From NCBI GenBank assembly GCA_964352905.1, contig CAYGTS010000057.1, forward strand, positions 1-15,492: DNA of 15,492 bases, given 5' to 3'. The translations under genes were made by a program, and so were the position numbers. This DNA comes from CAYGTS01 sp964352905. GTDB lineage: Bacteria > Pseudomonadota > Gammaproteobacteria > JAHCLG01. The notes below the pieces were generated by a model, which was not told the DNA's origin, did no database searches, and saw only the letters and a list, made by a program, of their open reading frames with translations. Shown one piece after another: positions 7,954-15,362 of this stretch (position 1 is its first letter; each line of letters opens with the position of its first letter).

Positions 7954-8650
7954 GAGGTTTTTTCCTTAACCGTTTATAAAAGATAGGAATTAATGAAAGC
8001 AATGCTAAACCTATTAATGGTAGTAACACCGGCAACTCAAAAATAATACCCAAATTCGGAGATTGGCCACTATCAAAAATGTGGCCTAAACCATTACCCA
8101 CCATGACATAAACAAACGATCCCGGAATGATGCCGAAAAACGTAGCTACAATAAAAGTGATTTTATTGATATTTAATAGCGCGGGAACGATGTTTACAAC
8201 CCAAAATGGAAATAAGGGCACTAAGCGTAATATTAATAAATACTGTAATGCATTTTGCTGAAAGCCTCGTTGCATTTTGCTGATCCAGCGCCCCATTTTT
8301 TTTGCAAACCAGTCACCGAGGGCGTTTTGCACGATGAGGAAAAGTAAACTTGCACCTAAAGTCGCACTAAAAATCACATAAAGCGTGCCCATCCATAAGC
8401 CAAATAAAAAACCACCCGCTAAGGTTAAAAATACCGCACCCGGTACAGATAAAGCGACTGCTACGGTGTAGATCCCGATATAAGCTAACACCATTAATAA
8501 ATAATGTTGCTGTGTCCAAGCGAGTAAAAGATGGCGATGGGTTTTTAGCGCTTCAAAACTTAAATAGGTATTTAATCGAAAATAAAATACTGCAAAAATA
8601 GCGATAGCAATAAAAAAAATAGGTAAAAATCGAGTAATGTGTTTTCTCAT
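7943..8650 (-). CDS. TVP38/TMEM64 family (VTT domain) membrane protein
   Basis: Inner-membrane protein of 235 residues in the VTT/DedA superfamily. Some eukaryotic relatives act as phospholipid scramblases; bacterial TVP38 members are mostly uncharacterised. Hydrophobic spans appear near 9-25, 51-73, 84-107, 138-158, 165-188 and 203-225. Family signatures are the glycine-rich SVPGAVFLTLAGGFLFG (68-84) and LRLVPLFPFWVVNIVPALLN (141-160) with GIIPGSFVYVMVGNGLG (173-189). A basic cytoplasmic tail (KRLRKKPRDQ) ends the protein. It is the first gene of the operon and overlaps the flavoprotein gene. A ribosome site AGGGAAG lies just upstream of the ATG. No confident promoter can be fixed; dispersed repeat copy C begins 55 bases upstream of the start and may supply or disturb it. 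Confidence 0.9.
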   Translation of the reverse strand: MRKHITRFLPIFFIAIAIFAVFYFRLNTYLSFEALKTHRHLLLAWTQQHYLLMVLAYIGIYTVAVALSVPGAVFLTLAGGFLFGLWMGTLYVIFSATLGASLLFLIVQNALGDWFAKKMGRWISKMQRGFQQNALQYLLILRLVPLFPFWVVNIVPALLNINKITFIVATFFGIIPGSFVYVMVGNGLGHIFDSGQSPNLGIIFELPVLLPLIGLALLSLIPIFYKRLRKKPRDQ

Positions 8651-8705
8651 TTGGCTTCCCTATTCGTGAGACTAGCTAAATACTGCACGTAATTATTCAG
8701 TAAAT

Positions 8706-8812
8706 GTATCTGCTCACCCCCCTTTAGCCCAAGGATGAGCGTTCCCTGCCACGGAGTGAGTAGTTACCAGTAAATTTAACTGTGAATCTACCAAGAATGT
8801 TCAGATTTGACA
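8706..8812 (+). repeat. Dispersed repeat copy C
   Basis: It starts GTATCTGCTCACCCC-CCTTTAG and ends AAGAATGTTCAGATTTGAC, matching the head and tail of copies at 5893-5948 and 15438-15487. Between them it has about 60 extra bases not seen in the shorter copies. It occupies much of the 328-bp divergent intergenic region between the TVP38-like gene and the efflux operon. Confidence 0.8.
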
Positions 8813-8820
8813 AACAACTA

Positions 8821-8886
8821 CGAAAATATTTTTGAGAAAGCACAGTTTATGTATTATAAATTAGCATTTCGATAAAAGATTTTCAG
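8821..8886. repeat. Degenerate hairpin element beside copy C
   Basis: An A/T-rich imperfect inverted repeat: left arm CGAAAATATTTTTGAGAAAG, right arm ATTTCGATAAAAGATTTTC, around the core AGTTTATGTATTATAAAT. The core resembles the loop of the much better hairpin at 15280-15354 (AGTTTATACATAATAAAT). In both places the hairpin lies next to the CAAATCTGAAC-like end of the other repeat family, which suggests a composite element. Confidence 0.5.
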
Positions 8887-8909
8887 TGAGTATTACTTAC
8901 AAACAATAA

Positions 8910-8939
8910 TTGAGCAATCTAATTAACTTATGTCATAAT
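8910..8939 (+). promoter_or_regulatory. Sigma-70-like promoter of the RND efflux operon
   Basis: TTGAGC (8910-8915) and CATAAT (8934-8939) are separated by 18 bases and lie 40 bases before the ATG at 8979. The predicted leader contains GGGT-ACTAC-GCCC followed by GTC and six T residues (about 8945-8967), a weak attenuator-like hairpin, and then the ribosome site AAGG. Confidence 0.6.
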
Positions 8940-8978
8940 GTGGCAGGGTACTACGCCCGTCTTTTTTAAGGTTATCTC

Positions 8979-10148
8979 ATGTCAAAACGTATGACAATCA
9001 TGCTCATTGCGCTTGCTATTGTGTTCGGCGGGATTGTGCTGTGGAATATTATTCGCAGCAACATGATTGCCAAATTTTTAGCAAATATGAAAACGCCACC
9101 TGTAGCCATTTCCGCTTCAATCGCTAAAACGGTTAAATGGCAAGATCGCATTGCGGCAGTCGGTTCACTGGTAGCCGTGAATGGCGTTGATGTTACCTCA
9201 CAAGTCAGCGGTGAAGTAGTTAAAATTTATTTCACATCCGGTAAAATGGTTGAAAAAAACCAACCACTGCTACAGTTAGATGATAACGTTGATCAACAAA
9301 CCTTAAAAAGCCAAGAAGCACAGTTAGAACTCGATAAAATTAATTACGCGCGCATGAAAACCCTAGTCGCCAAACAATCCGCTGCAAAATCCGATTTTGA
9401 TAAAGCTGCATCCGAATTAAAACAAGCCCAAGCCGATGTTGATAAAACCCAAGTGCAAATTTCCTATAAAAATATTAAAGCGCCTTTTTCCGGTAAAATT
9501 GGTATTCGCAAAGTTAACCTAGGACAATACATTAACCCGGGTGAAGCAATTGTTAGCTTGCAATCCATTAATCCCATGTATGTGGATTTTAATTTGCCCG
9601 AACAGGCCTTAAGTCAACTGAAAGTGGGCCTAAAAGTTGCCGTTACAGTTGATACTTTTCCTGGTAAAACCTTCGATGGAAAAATCACGGCCATTAATTC
9701 CAACGTTAACCAGGCCACTCGAAATATTTTGGTCCGCGCCGGTGTAAAAAATGATCATGGTTTACTTGTGCCCGGTATGTTTGCCAATGTGAATGTCTTA
9801 TTACCAGAACATTTAGATGTGGTCGTCGTTCCAGTCACGGCGGTTACGTTTAGTCTTTATGGTGATTCTGTTTTTGTGATCCATCCTGCAAAAACGAGTG
9901 ATAATCAAAAAGCAGTAACAACTAAAAAAACCGATGACAGCAAAACCAATGCCCCACCATTAACCGTAAAACGCGAATATGTGCAAACTGGGCAACAGCG
10001 TAATAATTTAGTGGTTATTACACAAGGAATAAAAGCCGGTGACAAAGTGGTTACATCCGGGCAATTAAAATTGGTTGATGGCACCAATGTGATTATTAAC
10101 AATACAGTGAACCCAGAGACAATTAAATCGAATGAAACGCTTTACTGA
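8979..10148 (+). CDS. RND efflux membrane fusion (periplasmic adaptor) protein
   Basis: Adaptor that links an inner-membrane RND pump to an outer-membrane TolC-type channel. Residues 7-25 form a single N-terminal membrane anchor, and no lipobox cysteine is present. The order is typical: half-lipoyl VTSQVSGEVVKIYFTSGKMV (72-91), an alpha hairpin (about 101-165), second half-lipoyl APFSGKIGIRKVNLGQYINPG (168-188), a beta-barrel (about 198-275, with LVPGMFANV at 263-271) and a membrane-proximal domain (about 280-375). The family block INPMYVDFNLPEQ is clear. A Lys/Thr-rich insert (about 303-328) interrupts the membrane-proximal domain and looks like a flexible loop. The last 17 bases overlap the permease gene, so translation is probably coupled. 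Closest in style to MdtA/MexA-like adaptors; the exact subfamily and substrates cannot be told. Confidence 0.95.
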   Translation: MSKRMTIMLIALAIVFGGIVLWNIIRSNMIAKFLANMKTPPVAISASIAKTVKWQDRIAAVGSLVAVNGVDVTSQVSGEVVKIYFTSGKMVEKNQPLLQLDDNVDQQTLKSQEAQLELDKINYARMKTLVAKQSAAKSDFDKAASELKQAQADVDKTQVQISYKNIKAPFSGKIGIRKVNLGQYINPGEAIVSLQSINPMYVDFNLPEQALSQLKVGLKVAVTVDTFPGKTFDGKITAINSNVNQATRNILVRAGVKNDHGLLVPGMFANVNVLLPEHLDVVVVPVTAVTFSLYGDSVFVIHPAKTSDNQKAVTTKKTDDSKTNAPPLTVKREYVQTGQQRNNLVVITQGIKAGDKVVTSGQLKLVDGTNVIINNTVNPETIKSNETLY

Positions 10149-13100
10149 TCTTTATATACAACGCCCCGTTTTAGCTTCGGTTATTAGCCTATTAATTTTA
10201 TTATTTGGCATGAAATCGATTTTCACACTCACCGTGCGCCAATTTCCTGAAGTCAAAAATACGGTTATCCAAGTGACAACCGCTTATCCTGGTGCCAATG
10301 CTGATTTAATTCAAGGGTTCATCACCACCATTTTACAAAAATCGATCGCAAGTTCAGGCGGCTTAGATTATCTCACCGCCACCAGTACCCAAGGCCTTAG
10401 CACCATTGATGCGCATATACGACTGAACTTTGATCCTGATAGTGCCTTTGTTGATGTCATGAGTAAAGTTGCGGAAGTGGAAGGCCAATTACCGACTGAA
10501 TCGGAATCACCTGTGATAGTGAAACAAACTGGCTCACAAATTTCACTCATGTATATTAGTTTCGCTAGCGATAAAATGACACCGAACCAAATCACGGATT
10601 ATATTTCGCGTGTCGTGCAACCCAAACTGGAAACGGTTGCTGGTGTTGCCAATGCACAAATTTTAGGGGGCAATGTCTTTGCGATGCGGGTTTGGCTAAA
10701 TCCCGTGCGCATGGCAGCCTTGCAAATCACGCCAACCGATGTAACCAATGCCCTACTCAACAATAATTATCAATCAGCAGCTGGTAGCACCAAGGGTGAA
10801 TTAATTGCCTATAATTTAAATGCCAAAACCAATACCGCAACAGAAAAAGAGTTTCAACAAATTGTGGTTAAAGAACGCAACAATACCTTAATTCGTTTAA
10901 AAGATATTGCAACAGTTCAATTAGGCTCGGAAAGCTATGACTCTAACGTTAAATTTAATGGTAAAAAAGCAGTTTTCGTGGGTATTAATGGTTCACCTAC
11001 AGCTAATCCATTAACCGTGATCACCGAAATTCGCAATTTATTACCCGAAATTCAAAAGGCCTTCCCGCCCTCACTCAGCATGAAAGTAGTTTATGATGCC
11101 ACCGTTTATATTCGTAGCTCGATCAAAGAAGTGTTAAAAACCATTGTGGAAGCCTCTATTATCGTGATTATTGTGATCTTTTTATTTTTAGGATCACTAC
11201 GCTCGGTGCTGATTCCAATTGTAACCATTCCACTCTCGCTGATCGGTGTTTGTACCTTCATGCTATTCTTGGGTTACTCGATTAACTTGTTAACGTTGTT
11301 GGCCATGGTCTTAGCAATTGGCATGGTAGTTGATGATGCGATCGTGGTAGTGGAAAATATTTATCGCCACATTGAAGAAGGACAAACACCGTTTGATGCA
11401 GCAATTACCGGTGCACGTGAAATTGCCACGCCTGTGATTTCGATGACAATCACACTGGCGGCGGTGTATGCGCCGATCGGGTTTATGGGTGGCTTAACCG
11501 GCGCTCTCTTTAAAGAATTTGCCTTTACCTTAGCAAGCTCGGTAATCATTTCAGGGATTGTCGCACTCACCTTATCACCCATGATGTGTTCCAAGCTGCT
11601 CAATGCGAATATCACACAAAATAAATTCGTGCATTTTATCGATACTCAATTTAATAATTTAAAAGATCGCTATCAAAAAGTATTGCACTATACGCTGGTC
11701 AATCGCAGCATGATCTTAGTCTTAGCAATTGTAGTCTTAGCAAGCATTGGTTATTTATATACCCATACCCAAAGTGAGTTAGCACCAGAAGAAGATCAAA
11801 GCGTTTTATTCATGATGGGTAACGCGCCAGAATATGCCAACATTGATTATGTCTCTTCTTTTAGCCAGGAATTTAATAAAATTTTTGAAAGCTTTCCGGA
11901 AACCCAAGATTATTTCGTGGTAAATGGTTCAGGACCTGTTAATGCGCTCATGTCCGGTTTAATTTTAAAACCGTGGGATGATCGCACCCGTACTCAGCAG
12001 CAACTGCAACCGTTAGTGCAACAACAAGTCGCTCAAGTTGCAGGCTTACAAACCGTCGTCTTCCCATTACCCTCATTACCCACGGGTAATTCTGGGCCAC
12101 CAATCCAATTTGTGGTGACCACCACCAGTAGTTATGAATTATTATTTCAAACCATGCAAGAAATTTTGAAAAAAGCTAAAGCCAGCCACCGCTTTATTTA
12201 TTTAGATAGCTCACTCAAATTTAATAAACCGCAACTTGATGTTGATATCGATCGCGCTAAAGCAGCCGATATGGGCATTAACATGGCACAAATTGGAACG
12301 TCATTGGCAACCCTACTCGGTGGCAATTATGTTAATCGTTTTAATCTTTATGGCCAAAGTTATAAAGTCATTCCATTGCTCGCGCGTAATTTTCGCGAAT
12401 ATCCGCAACAATTAAATAATCTTTATATTAATAATGCCAAAGGCGACATGATCCCCTTATCAACCATTGTGAATTTGAAAATGACGGTGCAACCGAATAG
12501 TTTAACCACTTTCCAACAATTAAATTCGGCAACTGTATCAGCCGTACCGATGCCAGGACAAACCATAGGACAAGCGATTAGCTACTTAAAGCAGTTGGCA
12601 GATGATACACTTCCTAAAGGCATGACTTACGATTTTGCCGGCGAATCACGTTCCTACGTACAAGAAGGCAATACCTTGGTGTTCACGTTTATCTTTGCTT
12701 TAATCACTATCTTTTTAGTGTTAAGTGCACAGTTTGAAAGTTTTCGTGATCCGTTTATTGTTTTAATCAGTGTGCCAATGTCGATTTGCGGCGCACTCAT
12801 TTTCTTAAATTTAGGCTTTGCTACGATTAATATTTATACCCAAATTGGTTTGATTACCTTAATTGGTTTAATCAGTAAACACGGTATTTTAATGGTAGAA
12901 TTTGCTAATCAATTACAACTTCATGAAAAACTTTCAAAACTCGAAGCAATAGAAAAAGCAGCAAGCATTCGTTTACGTCCTATTCTCATGACTACCGCCG
13001 CGATGGTACTTGGCGTGATCCCGCTGATTTTTGCTTCGGGTGCGGGTGCGGTGAGCCGTCACGACATTGGTTTAGTCATTGCAACCGGTATGACTATTGG

Positions 13101-13185
13101 TACGTTATTCACTTTATTCGTGGTACCAACCATGTATAGTTATCTCGCAGTGGAACATCACGCAATAAAAAAACTTAACGCTTGA
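10132..13185 (+). CDS. RND (HAE1-type) multidrug efflux permease
   Basis: Proton-driven trimeric inner-membrane pump of 1017 residues, slightly shorter than AcrB/MexB (about 1030-1050). It opens with the typical first helix and porter motif (FTDLYIQRPVLASVISLLIL, then VRQFPEVKNTVIQVTTAYPGA). The proton relay is intact: adjacent D401 and D402 in GMVVDDAIVVVENIYRH (transmembrane helix 4) and K916 in GLISKHGILMVEFANQ (helix 10), matching AcrB D407/D408/K940. Two porter halves with a large periplasmic loop each are visible, and the C-terminal helices end in FTLFVVPTMYSYLAVEH. It starts within the adaptor gene. No outer-membrane channel gene follows, so the pump must borrow a TolC encoded elsewhere. 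Drug, dye or bile-type substrates are likely for the family; the actual ones are unknown. Confidence 0.96.
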   Translation: MKRFTDLYIQRPVLASVISLLILLFGMKSIFTLTVRQFPEVKNTVIQVTTAYPGANADLIQGFITTILQKSIASSGGLDYLTATSTQGLSTIDAHIRLNFDPDSAFVDVMSKVAEVEGQLPTESESPVIVKQTGSQISLMYISFASDKMTPNQITDYISRVVQPKLETVAGVANAQILGGNVFAMRVWLNPVRMAALQITPTDVTNALLNNNYQSAAGSTKGELIAYNLNAKTNTATEKEFQQIVVKERNNTLIRLKDIATVQLGSESYDSNVKFNGKKAVFVGINGSPTANPLTVITEIRNLLPEIQKAFPPSLSMKVVYDATVYIRSSIKEVLKTIVEASIIVIIVIFLFLGSLRSVLIPIVTIPLSLIGVCTFMLFLGYSINLLTLLAMVLAIGMVVDDAIVVVENIYRHIEEGQTPFDAAITGAREIATPVISMTITLAAVYAPIGFMGGLTGALFKEFAFTLASSVIISGIVALTLSPMMCSKLLNANITQNKFVHFIDTQFNNLKDRYQKVLHYTLVNRSMILVLAIVVLASIGYLYTHTQSELAPEEDQSVLFMMGNAPEYANIDYVSSFSQEFNKIFESFPETQDYFVVNGSGPVNALMSGLILKPWDDRTRTQQQLQPLVQQQVAQVAGLQTVVFPLPSLPTGNSGPPIQFVVTTTSSYELLFQTMQEILKKAKASHRFIYLDSSLKFNKPQLDVDIDRAKAADMGINMAQIGTSLATLLGGNYVNRFNLYGQSYKVIPLLARNFREYPQQLNNLYINNAKGDMIPLSTIVNLKMTVQPNSLTTFQQLNSATVSAVPMPGQTIGQAISYLKQLADDTLPKGMTYDFAGESRSYVQEGNTLVFTFIFALITIFLVLSAQFESFRDPFIVLISVPMSICGALIFLNLGFATINIYTQIGLITLIGLISKHGILMVEFANQLQLHEKLSKLEAIEKAASIRLRPILMTTAAMVLGVIPLIFASGAGAVSRHDIGLVIATGMTIGTLFTLFVVPTMYSYLAVEHHAIKKLNA

Positions 13186-13225
13186 GAAATACGCCCGATT
13201 TGATTACCTGTTTTCTCTCTTTTTT

Positions 13226-13246
13226 AAAAAAATCATGATTTTTTTT
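13226..13246. terminator. A/T palindrome after the permease gene, possible terminator
   Basis: A perfect 20-base palindrome AAAAAAATCATGATTTTTTT plus one more T lies 41 bases after the permease stop. The stem has little G+C, so termination would be weak. The rest of 13186-13440 is A+T rich and holds nothing else I can support. Confidence 0.3.
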
Positions 13247-13446
13247 ACAGCCCATCTTGCTTTTCCTAAAAGCCTCACCCTTGTGCTTAATGTAGTATAA
13301 ACGCCAGTAATGACCCAAGATATAGTATTTTTAAGCTTTGCTAAGATTTTTTTAATTTTTCTTAACTTGCCAAAACACCGCAAATCCCGCACAAATCAAT
13401 TCTATTTTTACAAAAAATATGGAATTTTGCCGAAAACTAATTAAAC

Positions 13447-13452
13447 TATAAA
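13447..13452 (+). promoter_or_regulatory. Candidate -10 box of the histone-like gene
   Basis: TATAAA lies 139 bases before the start codon, with TTTTGC 16 bases upstream as a poor -35. If used, transcription begins near 13459 and leaves a leader of about 130 bases containing the hairpins at 13454-13565. Confidence 0.4.
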
Positions 13453-13453
13453 T

Positions 13454-13565
13454 TAACTCGCTAGTTATCGGCGAACATCACGTTTAGTCACCACACTAAA
13501 CGACTTTAGGGATACGTTAGGAAAATTTTCCTAACAATATTGTAACCAGCAAAGCCACACTTTGC
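13454..13565 (+). promoter_or_regulatory. Structured leader with four hairpins upstream of the histone-like gene
   Basis: Four separate inverted repeats follow one another. TAACT-CGCT-AGTTA is at 13454-13467. CGTTTAGT-CACCAC-ACTAAACG is at 13481-13502 (8 bp, perfect). GTTAGGAAAATTTTCCTAAC is at 13516-13535 (a perfect 20-base palindrome). GCAAAG-CCACA-CTTTGC is at 13549-13565 (6 bp, perfect). They end 11 bases before a strong AAAGGAG. The palindrome could be an operator; the set could be a regulatory mRNA leader or part of a small RNA. No known riboswitch is recognised. Confidence 0.5.
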
Positions 13566-13591
13566 GGTTATTAATCAAAGGAGATTGAACC

Positions 13592-14122
13592 ATGCCCACT
13601 AAACGTAAAACTGCTAAACGCAGAACAACTACTGCTAAACGTAAAAGCTCAACTGCTAGCAATGCAACTGTGCAAAATCTACGTAAGCAAATCAAAGCTG
13701 GCTTACAAAAAGTCCAAGCTGTTAAAAAAGAACAGCTGAAAAAGTTTGAACAATTGAAAAAGCAACATAAACATAAGTTTGAACAGTTCAAGAAAGAGCA
13801 CAAAAATGCGCTTGAACAAATCAAAAAGCAAGCTTATGCTGCTGCTATTGAAGATATGATCAAACTTGAACAACAAACTCGTGCTAGCCGTTTCAAAACC
13901 ATTGAAAATGCTATCAACAAGTTTGAGAAAAAAGCAGTTGCTAAGCTTAAACAAAAAGCTGGCACAAAATCATCTTCTAGCAAGAAAAAAACTTCTGCTA
14001 AAAGAAAAACGACTGCAAAACGCCGCAAACCTGCTGCTCAAAAGAGAAAAAGTGCAACAGTACGTTCACTTCACTCACGTCGCAGCAGTGCTAAAAGAAG
14101 CCAACTACGTAAAGCGGCTTAA
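13592..14122 (+). CDS. Lysine-rich histone H1-like nucleoid protein
   Basis: Very basic protein of 176 residues with three parts. The N-terminal tail (1-25) is rich in Lys, Arg, Thr and Ser (TKRKTAKRRTTTAKRKSS). The centre is helical; residues 51-83 carry three 11-residue repeats (KFEQLKKQHKH, KFEQFKKEHKN, ALEQIKKQAYA), a hendecad coiled-coil pattern that suggests oligomerisation. The C-terminal tail (about 125-176) is again Lys/Arg/Ser/Ala rich with KRK/KRR clusters like histone H1 tails. There is no Cys or Trp. Such proteins condense DNA in Chlamydia and Coxiella; that function is inferred here from composition, not from a recognised domain. AAAGGAG lies 8 bases before the ATG, so expression may be strong. 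It is transcribed alone between the leader hairpins and a terminator. Confidence 0.8.
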   Translation: MPTKRKTAKRRTTTAKRKSSTASNATVQNLRKQIKAGLQKVQAVKKEQLKKFEQLKKQHKHKFEQFKKEHKNALEQIKKQAYAAAIEDMIKLEQQTRASRFKTIENAINKFEKKAVAKLKQKAGTKSSSSKKKTSAKRKTTAKRRKPAAQKRKSATVRSLHSRRSSAKRSQLRKAA

Positions 14123-14141
14123 CACACTCTCACTTAAGCGC

Positions 14142-14171
14142 AAAAAAAGGCATCAAATGATGCCTTTTTTT
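14142..14171. terminator. Bidirectional Rho-independent terminator
   Basis: GGCATCA-AA-TGATGCC (14149-14164) is flanked by seven A on the left and seven T on the right, so it works in both directions. It separates the convergent histone-like and thioredoxin genes; the thioredoxin stop lies three bases beyond it. Confidence 0.93.
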
Positions 14172-14173
14172 GT

Positions 14174-14524
14174 TTACTGCTTACTCGCTTGCTCTTTAGT
14201 AATCTCACGTGCTTGTTTAATAAGATCAGCGAAGGTGGTTGCTGACATGGCGCCGGATTCAAGAAACACTAAGGTGCGATAACGTAATATCGCAATGGTG
14301 GGTACAGAGCGAATATTAAATTCTTGAGCAATATCGGGGTGCTCTTCAATATCGACTTTAGCAAAAGCAATATCCGCATATTGATCGGCAATTTGCTGAT
14401 AAATTTTATCAAAAGACTGGCAAGGGCCGCACCATTTCGCGCCAAAATCGATTACCATAAAATCATGCTGCGAAAGCAGGCTATCAATATTATCATGACT
14501 AAGGTTAATCATTGCCATTAGCAT
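14174..14524 (-). CDS. Thioredoxin-family protein
   Basis: Small cytoplasmic thiol-disulfide oxidoreductase of 116 residues. It has the canonical active site WCGPC (31-35), the buried acid D26 in VIDFGAKWCGPC, the cis-proline loop SVPT (P75) and the conserved FAKVDIEEHPDIA strand-helix region. There is no signal peptide. The C-terminal tail (TKEQASKQ) is slightly extended and charged. The start is uncertain: the first ATG overlaps the adk stop as TAATG, but ATG codons at 14518 (third residue) and 14512 (fifth) also fit, and the AGG inside the adk end is best spaced for 14518. Translation is probably coupled to adk. Whether it is the main thioredoxin or a TrxA paralogue cannot be told. Confidence 0.93.
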   Translation of the reverse strand: MLMAMINLSHDNIDSLLSQHDFMVIDFGAKWCGPCQSFDKIYQQIADQYADIAFAKVDIEEHPDIAQEFNIRSVPTIAILRYRTLVFLESGAMSATTFADLIKQAREITKEQASKQ

Positions 14525-15174
14525 TACCTATTGCGCAAAATTGCATGAATGCGATCACGGATCGCATAAACATCATTAGTACCATTAATTTCGTGATATT
14601 CCAAAGCTTGCTCCCTCGCTAAATTCTTATAAAATTCAACCAGTGGGCGCGTTTGTTGGTGGTAAACTTCTAAACGTTTGCGCACAGTTTCTTCTTTATC
14701 ATCCTCGCGCTGGATCAAAGCCTCGCCACTTTCATCATCAATACCGGCTGTTACAGGTGGCTGATAGTTAACATGATAAGTGCGCCCAGATGCGGCGTGA
14801 ACACGACGACCACTTAAACGCTTAACAATTTCCTCGTCATCAACAACCAATTCAATCACATGATCGATTTTAATATGCTGATCTTCAATCGCGAGCGCTT
14901 GCACCACGGTGCGCGGAAAGCCATCAAATAAAAAACCATTTTTACAATCCGGTTGCGCTATTCTAGCTTTAACCAAGCCGATAATAACGTCATCAGTGAC
15001 CAACTCACCTTTATCCATAGCATGCTTAGCGGCAAGCCCCAATGCTGAACCTTCTTGCACAGCAGTGCGCAGCATATCACCAGTGGAAATTTGCGGTATG
15101 TGAAAATTTTCAACAATAAAACGCGACTGGGTACCCTTCCCAGAACCTGGGCTACCTAATAAAATAATTCGCAT
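14524..15174 (-). CDS. adk: Adenylate kinase
   Basis: Cytoplasmic enzyme interconverting ATP + AMP and 2 ADP, essential for adenine nucleotide balance. The P-loop GSPGSGKGT (7-15, with K13) is followed by the AMP-binding region (STGDMLR, R36; DGFPRT, R88), the LID domain of the long bacterial form (about 122-159, starting GRRVHAASGRTYHVNY) and arginines R119, R123, R156 and R167 at catalytic positions. The LID lacks the four zinc-binding cysteines of Gram-positive enzymes, as expected for a gammaproteobacterial type. At 216 residues it is two longer than E. coli Adk, as I recall it. AGGAG lies 9-10 bases before the ATG. It is the first gene of an adk-thioredoxin pair with a promoter at 15204-15232. 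Confidence 0.97.
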   Translation of the reverse strand: MRIILLGSPGSGKGTQSRFIVENFHIPQISTGDMLRTAVQEGSALGLAAKHAMDKGELVTDDVIIGLVKARIAQPDCKNGFLFDGFPRTVVQALAIEDQHIKIDHVIELVVDDEEIVKRLSGRRVHAASGRTYHVNYQPPVTAGIDDESGEALIQREDDKEETVRKRLEVYHQQTRPLVEFYKNLAREQALEYHEINGTNDVYAIRDRIHAILRNR

Positions 15175-15203
15175 CGATCACATTCTCCTATACTATGTTG
15201 CGT

Positions 15204-15232
15204 ATAGTAACCCGTCATTAATCTGTATACAA
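15204..15232 (-). promoter_or_regulatory. Candidate promoter of adk
   Basis: On the minus strand TTGTAT (15227-15232) and TACTAT (15204-15209) are 17 bases apart, giving a leader of about 23 bases. The -10 box is one arm of an inverted repeat TACTAT...ATAGTA (15191-15209), whose other arm is just upstream of the ribosome site. The promoter abuts the 52-bp repeat at 15236. Confidence 0.5.
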
Positions 15233-15235
15233 TCA

Positions 15236-15287
15236 CAGCAATTCCCGCTGTAGCTGGGAACAGCCATATTTGGGCAATCTCACGTTA
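15236..15287 (-). repeat. 52-bp dispersed repeat, right copy
   Basis: The reverse complement matches bases 1-52 at 48 of 52 positions. The palindrome TTCCC...GGGAA is intact in this copy. It ends 61 bases before the adk start, reading in the direction of adk. A related core, GGCGGGAATCGCTGAT, appears again at 15397-15412 inside the neighbouring element. Confidence 0.9.
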
Positions 15288-15354
15288 AAAATTTCAAAAA
15301 ATAGCGGAGTTTATACATAATAAATGAGCACATTTTTTGGAATTTTTAACGTGA
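15280..15354. repeat. Long hairpin element with 23-nt arms
   Basis: The arms 15280-15302 and 15332-15354 are inverted repeats identical at 22 of 23 positions (TCACGTTAAAAATTYCAAAA, then AAT), around a 29-base loop holding AGTTTATACATAATAAAT. The left arm overlaps the start of the 52-bp repeat by eight bases. The form suggests a non-autonomous palindromic element. Confidence 0.85.
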
Positions 15355-15362
15355 CCTTGCCT

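Noticed and set aside
13204..13392. 62-codon basic reading frame on the minus strand
   Set aside because: It lies in A/T-rich intergenic DNA and overlaps the palindrome at its start; its basic composition is expected from A-rich codons, and no family is recognised.
13866..14282. 138-codon plus-strand frame overlapping the histone-like gene
   Set aside because: It starts without a ribosome site, runs through the terminator and into the thioredoxin gene; it is a frame shadow.
1..15287. Composite transposon bounded by the 52-bp inverted repeats
   Set aside because: The enclosed genes are mainly conserved chromosomal ones and there is no transposase; repeats in promoter regions explain the layout more simply.
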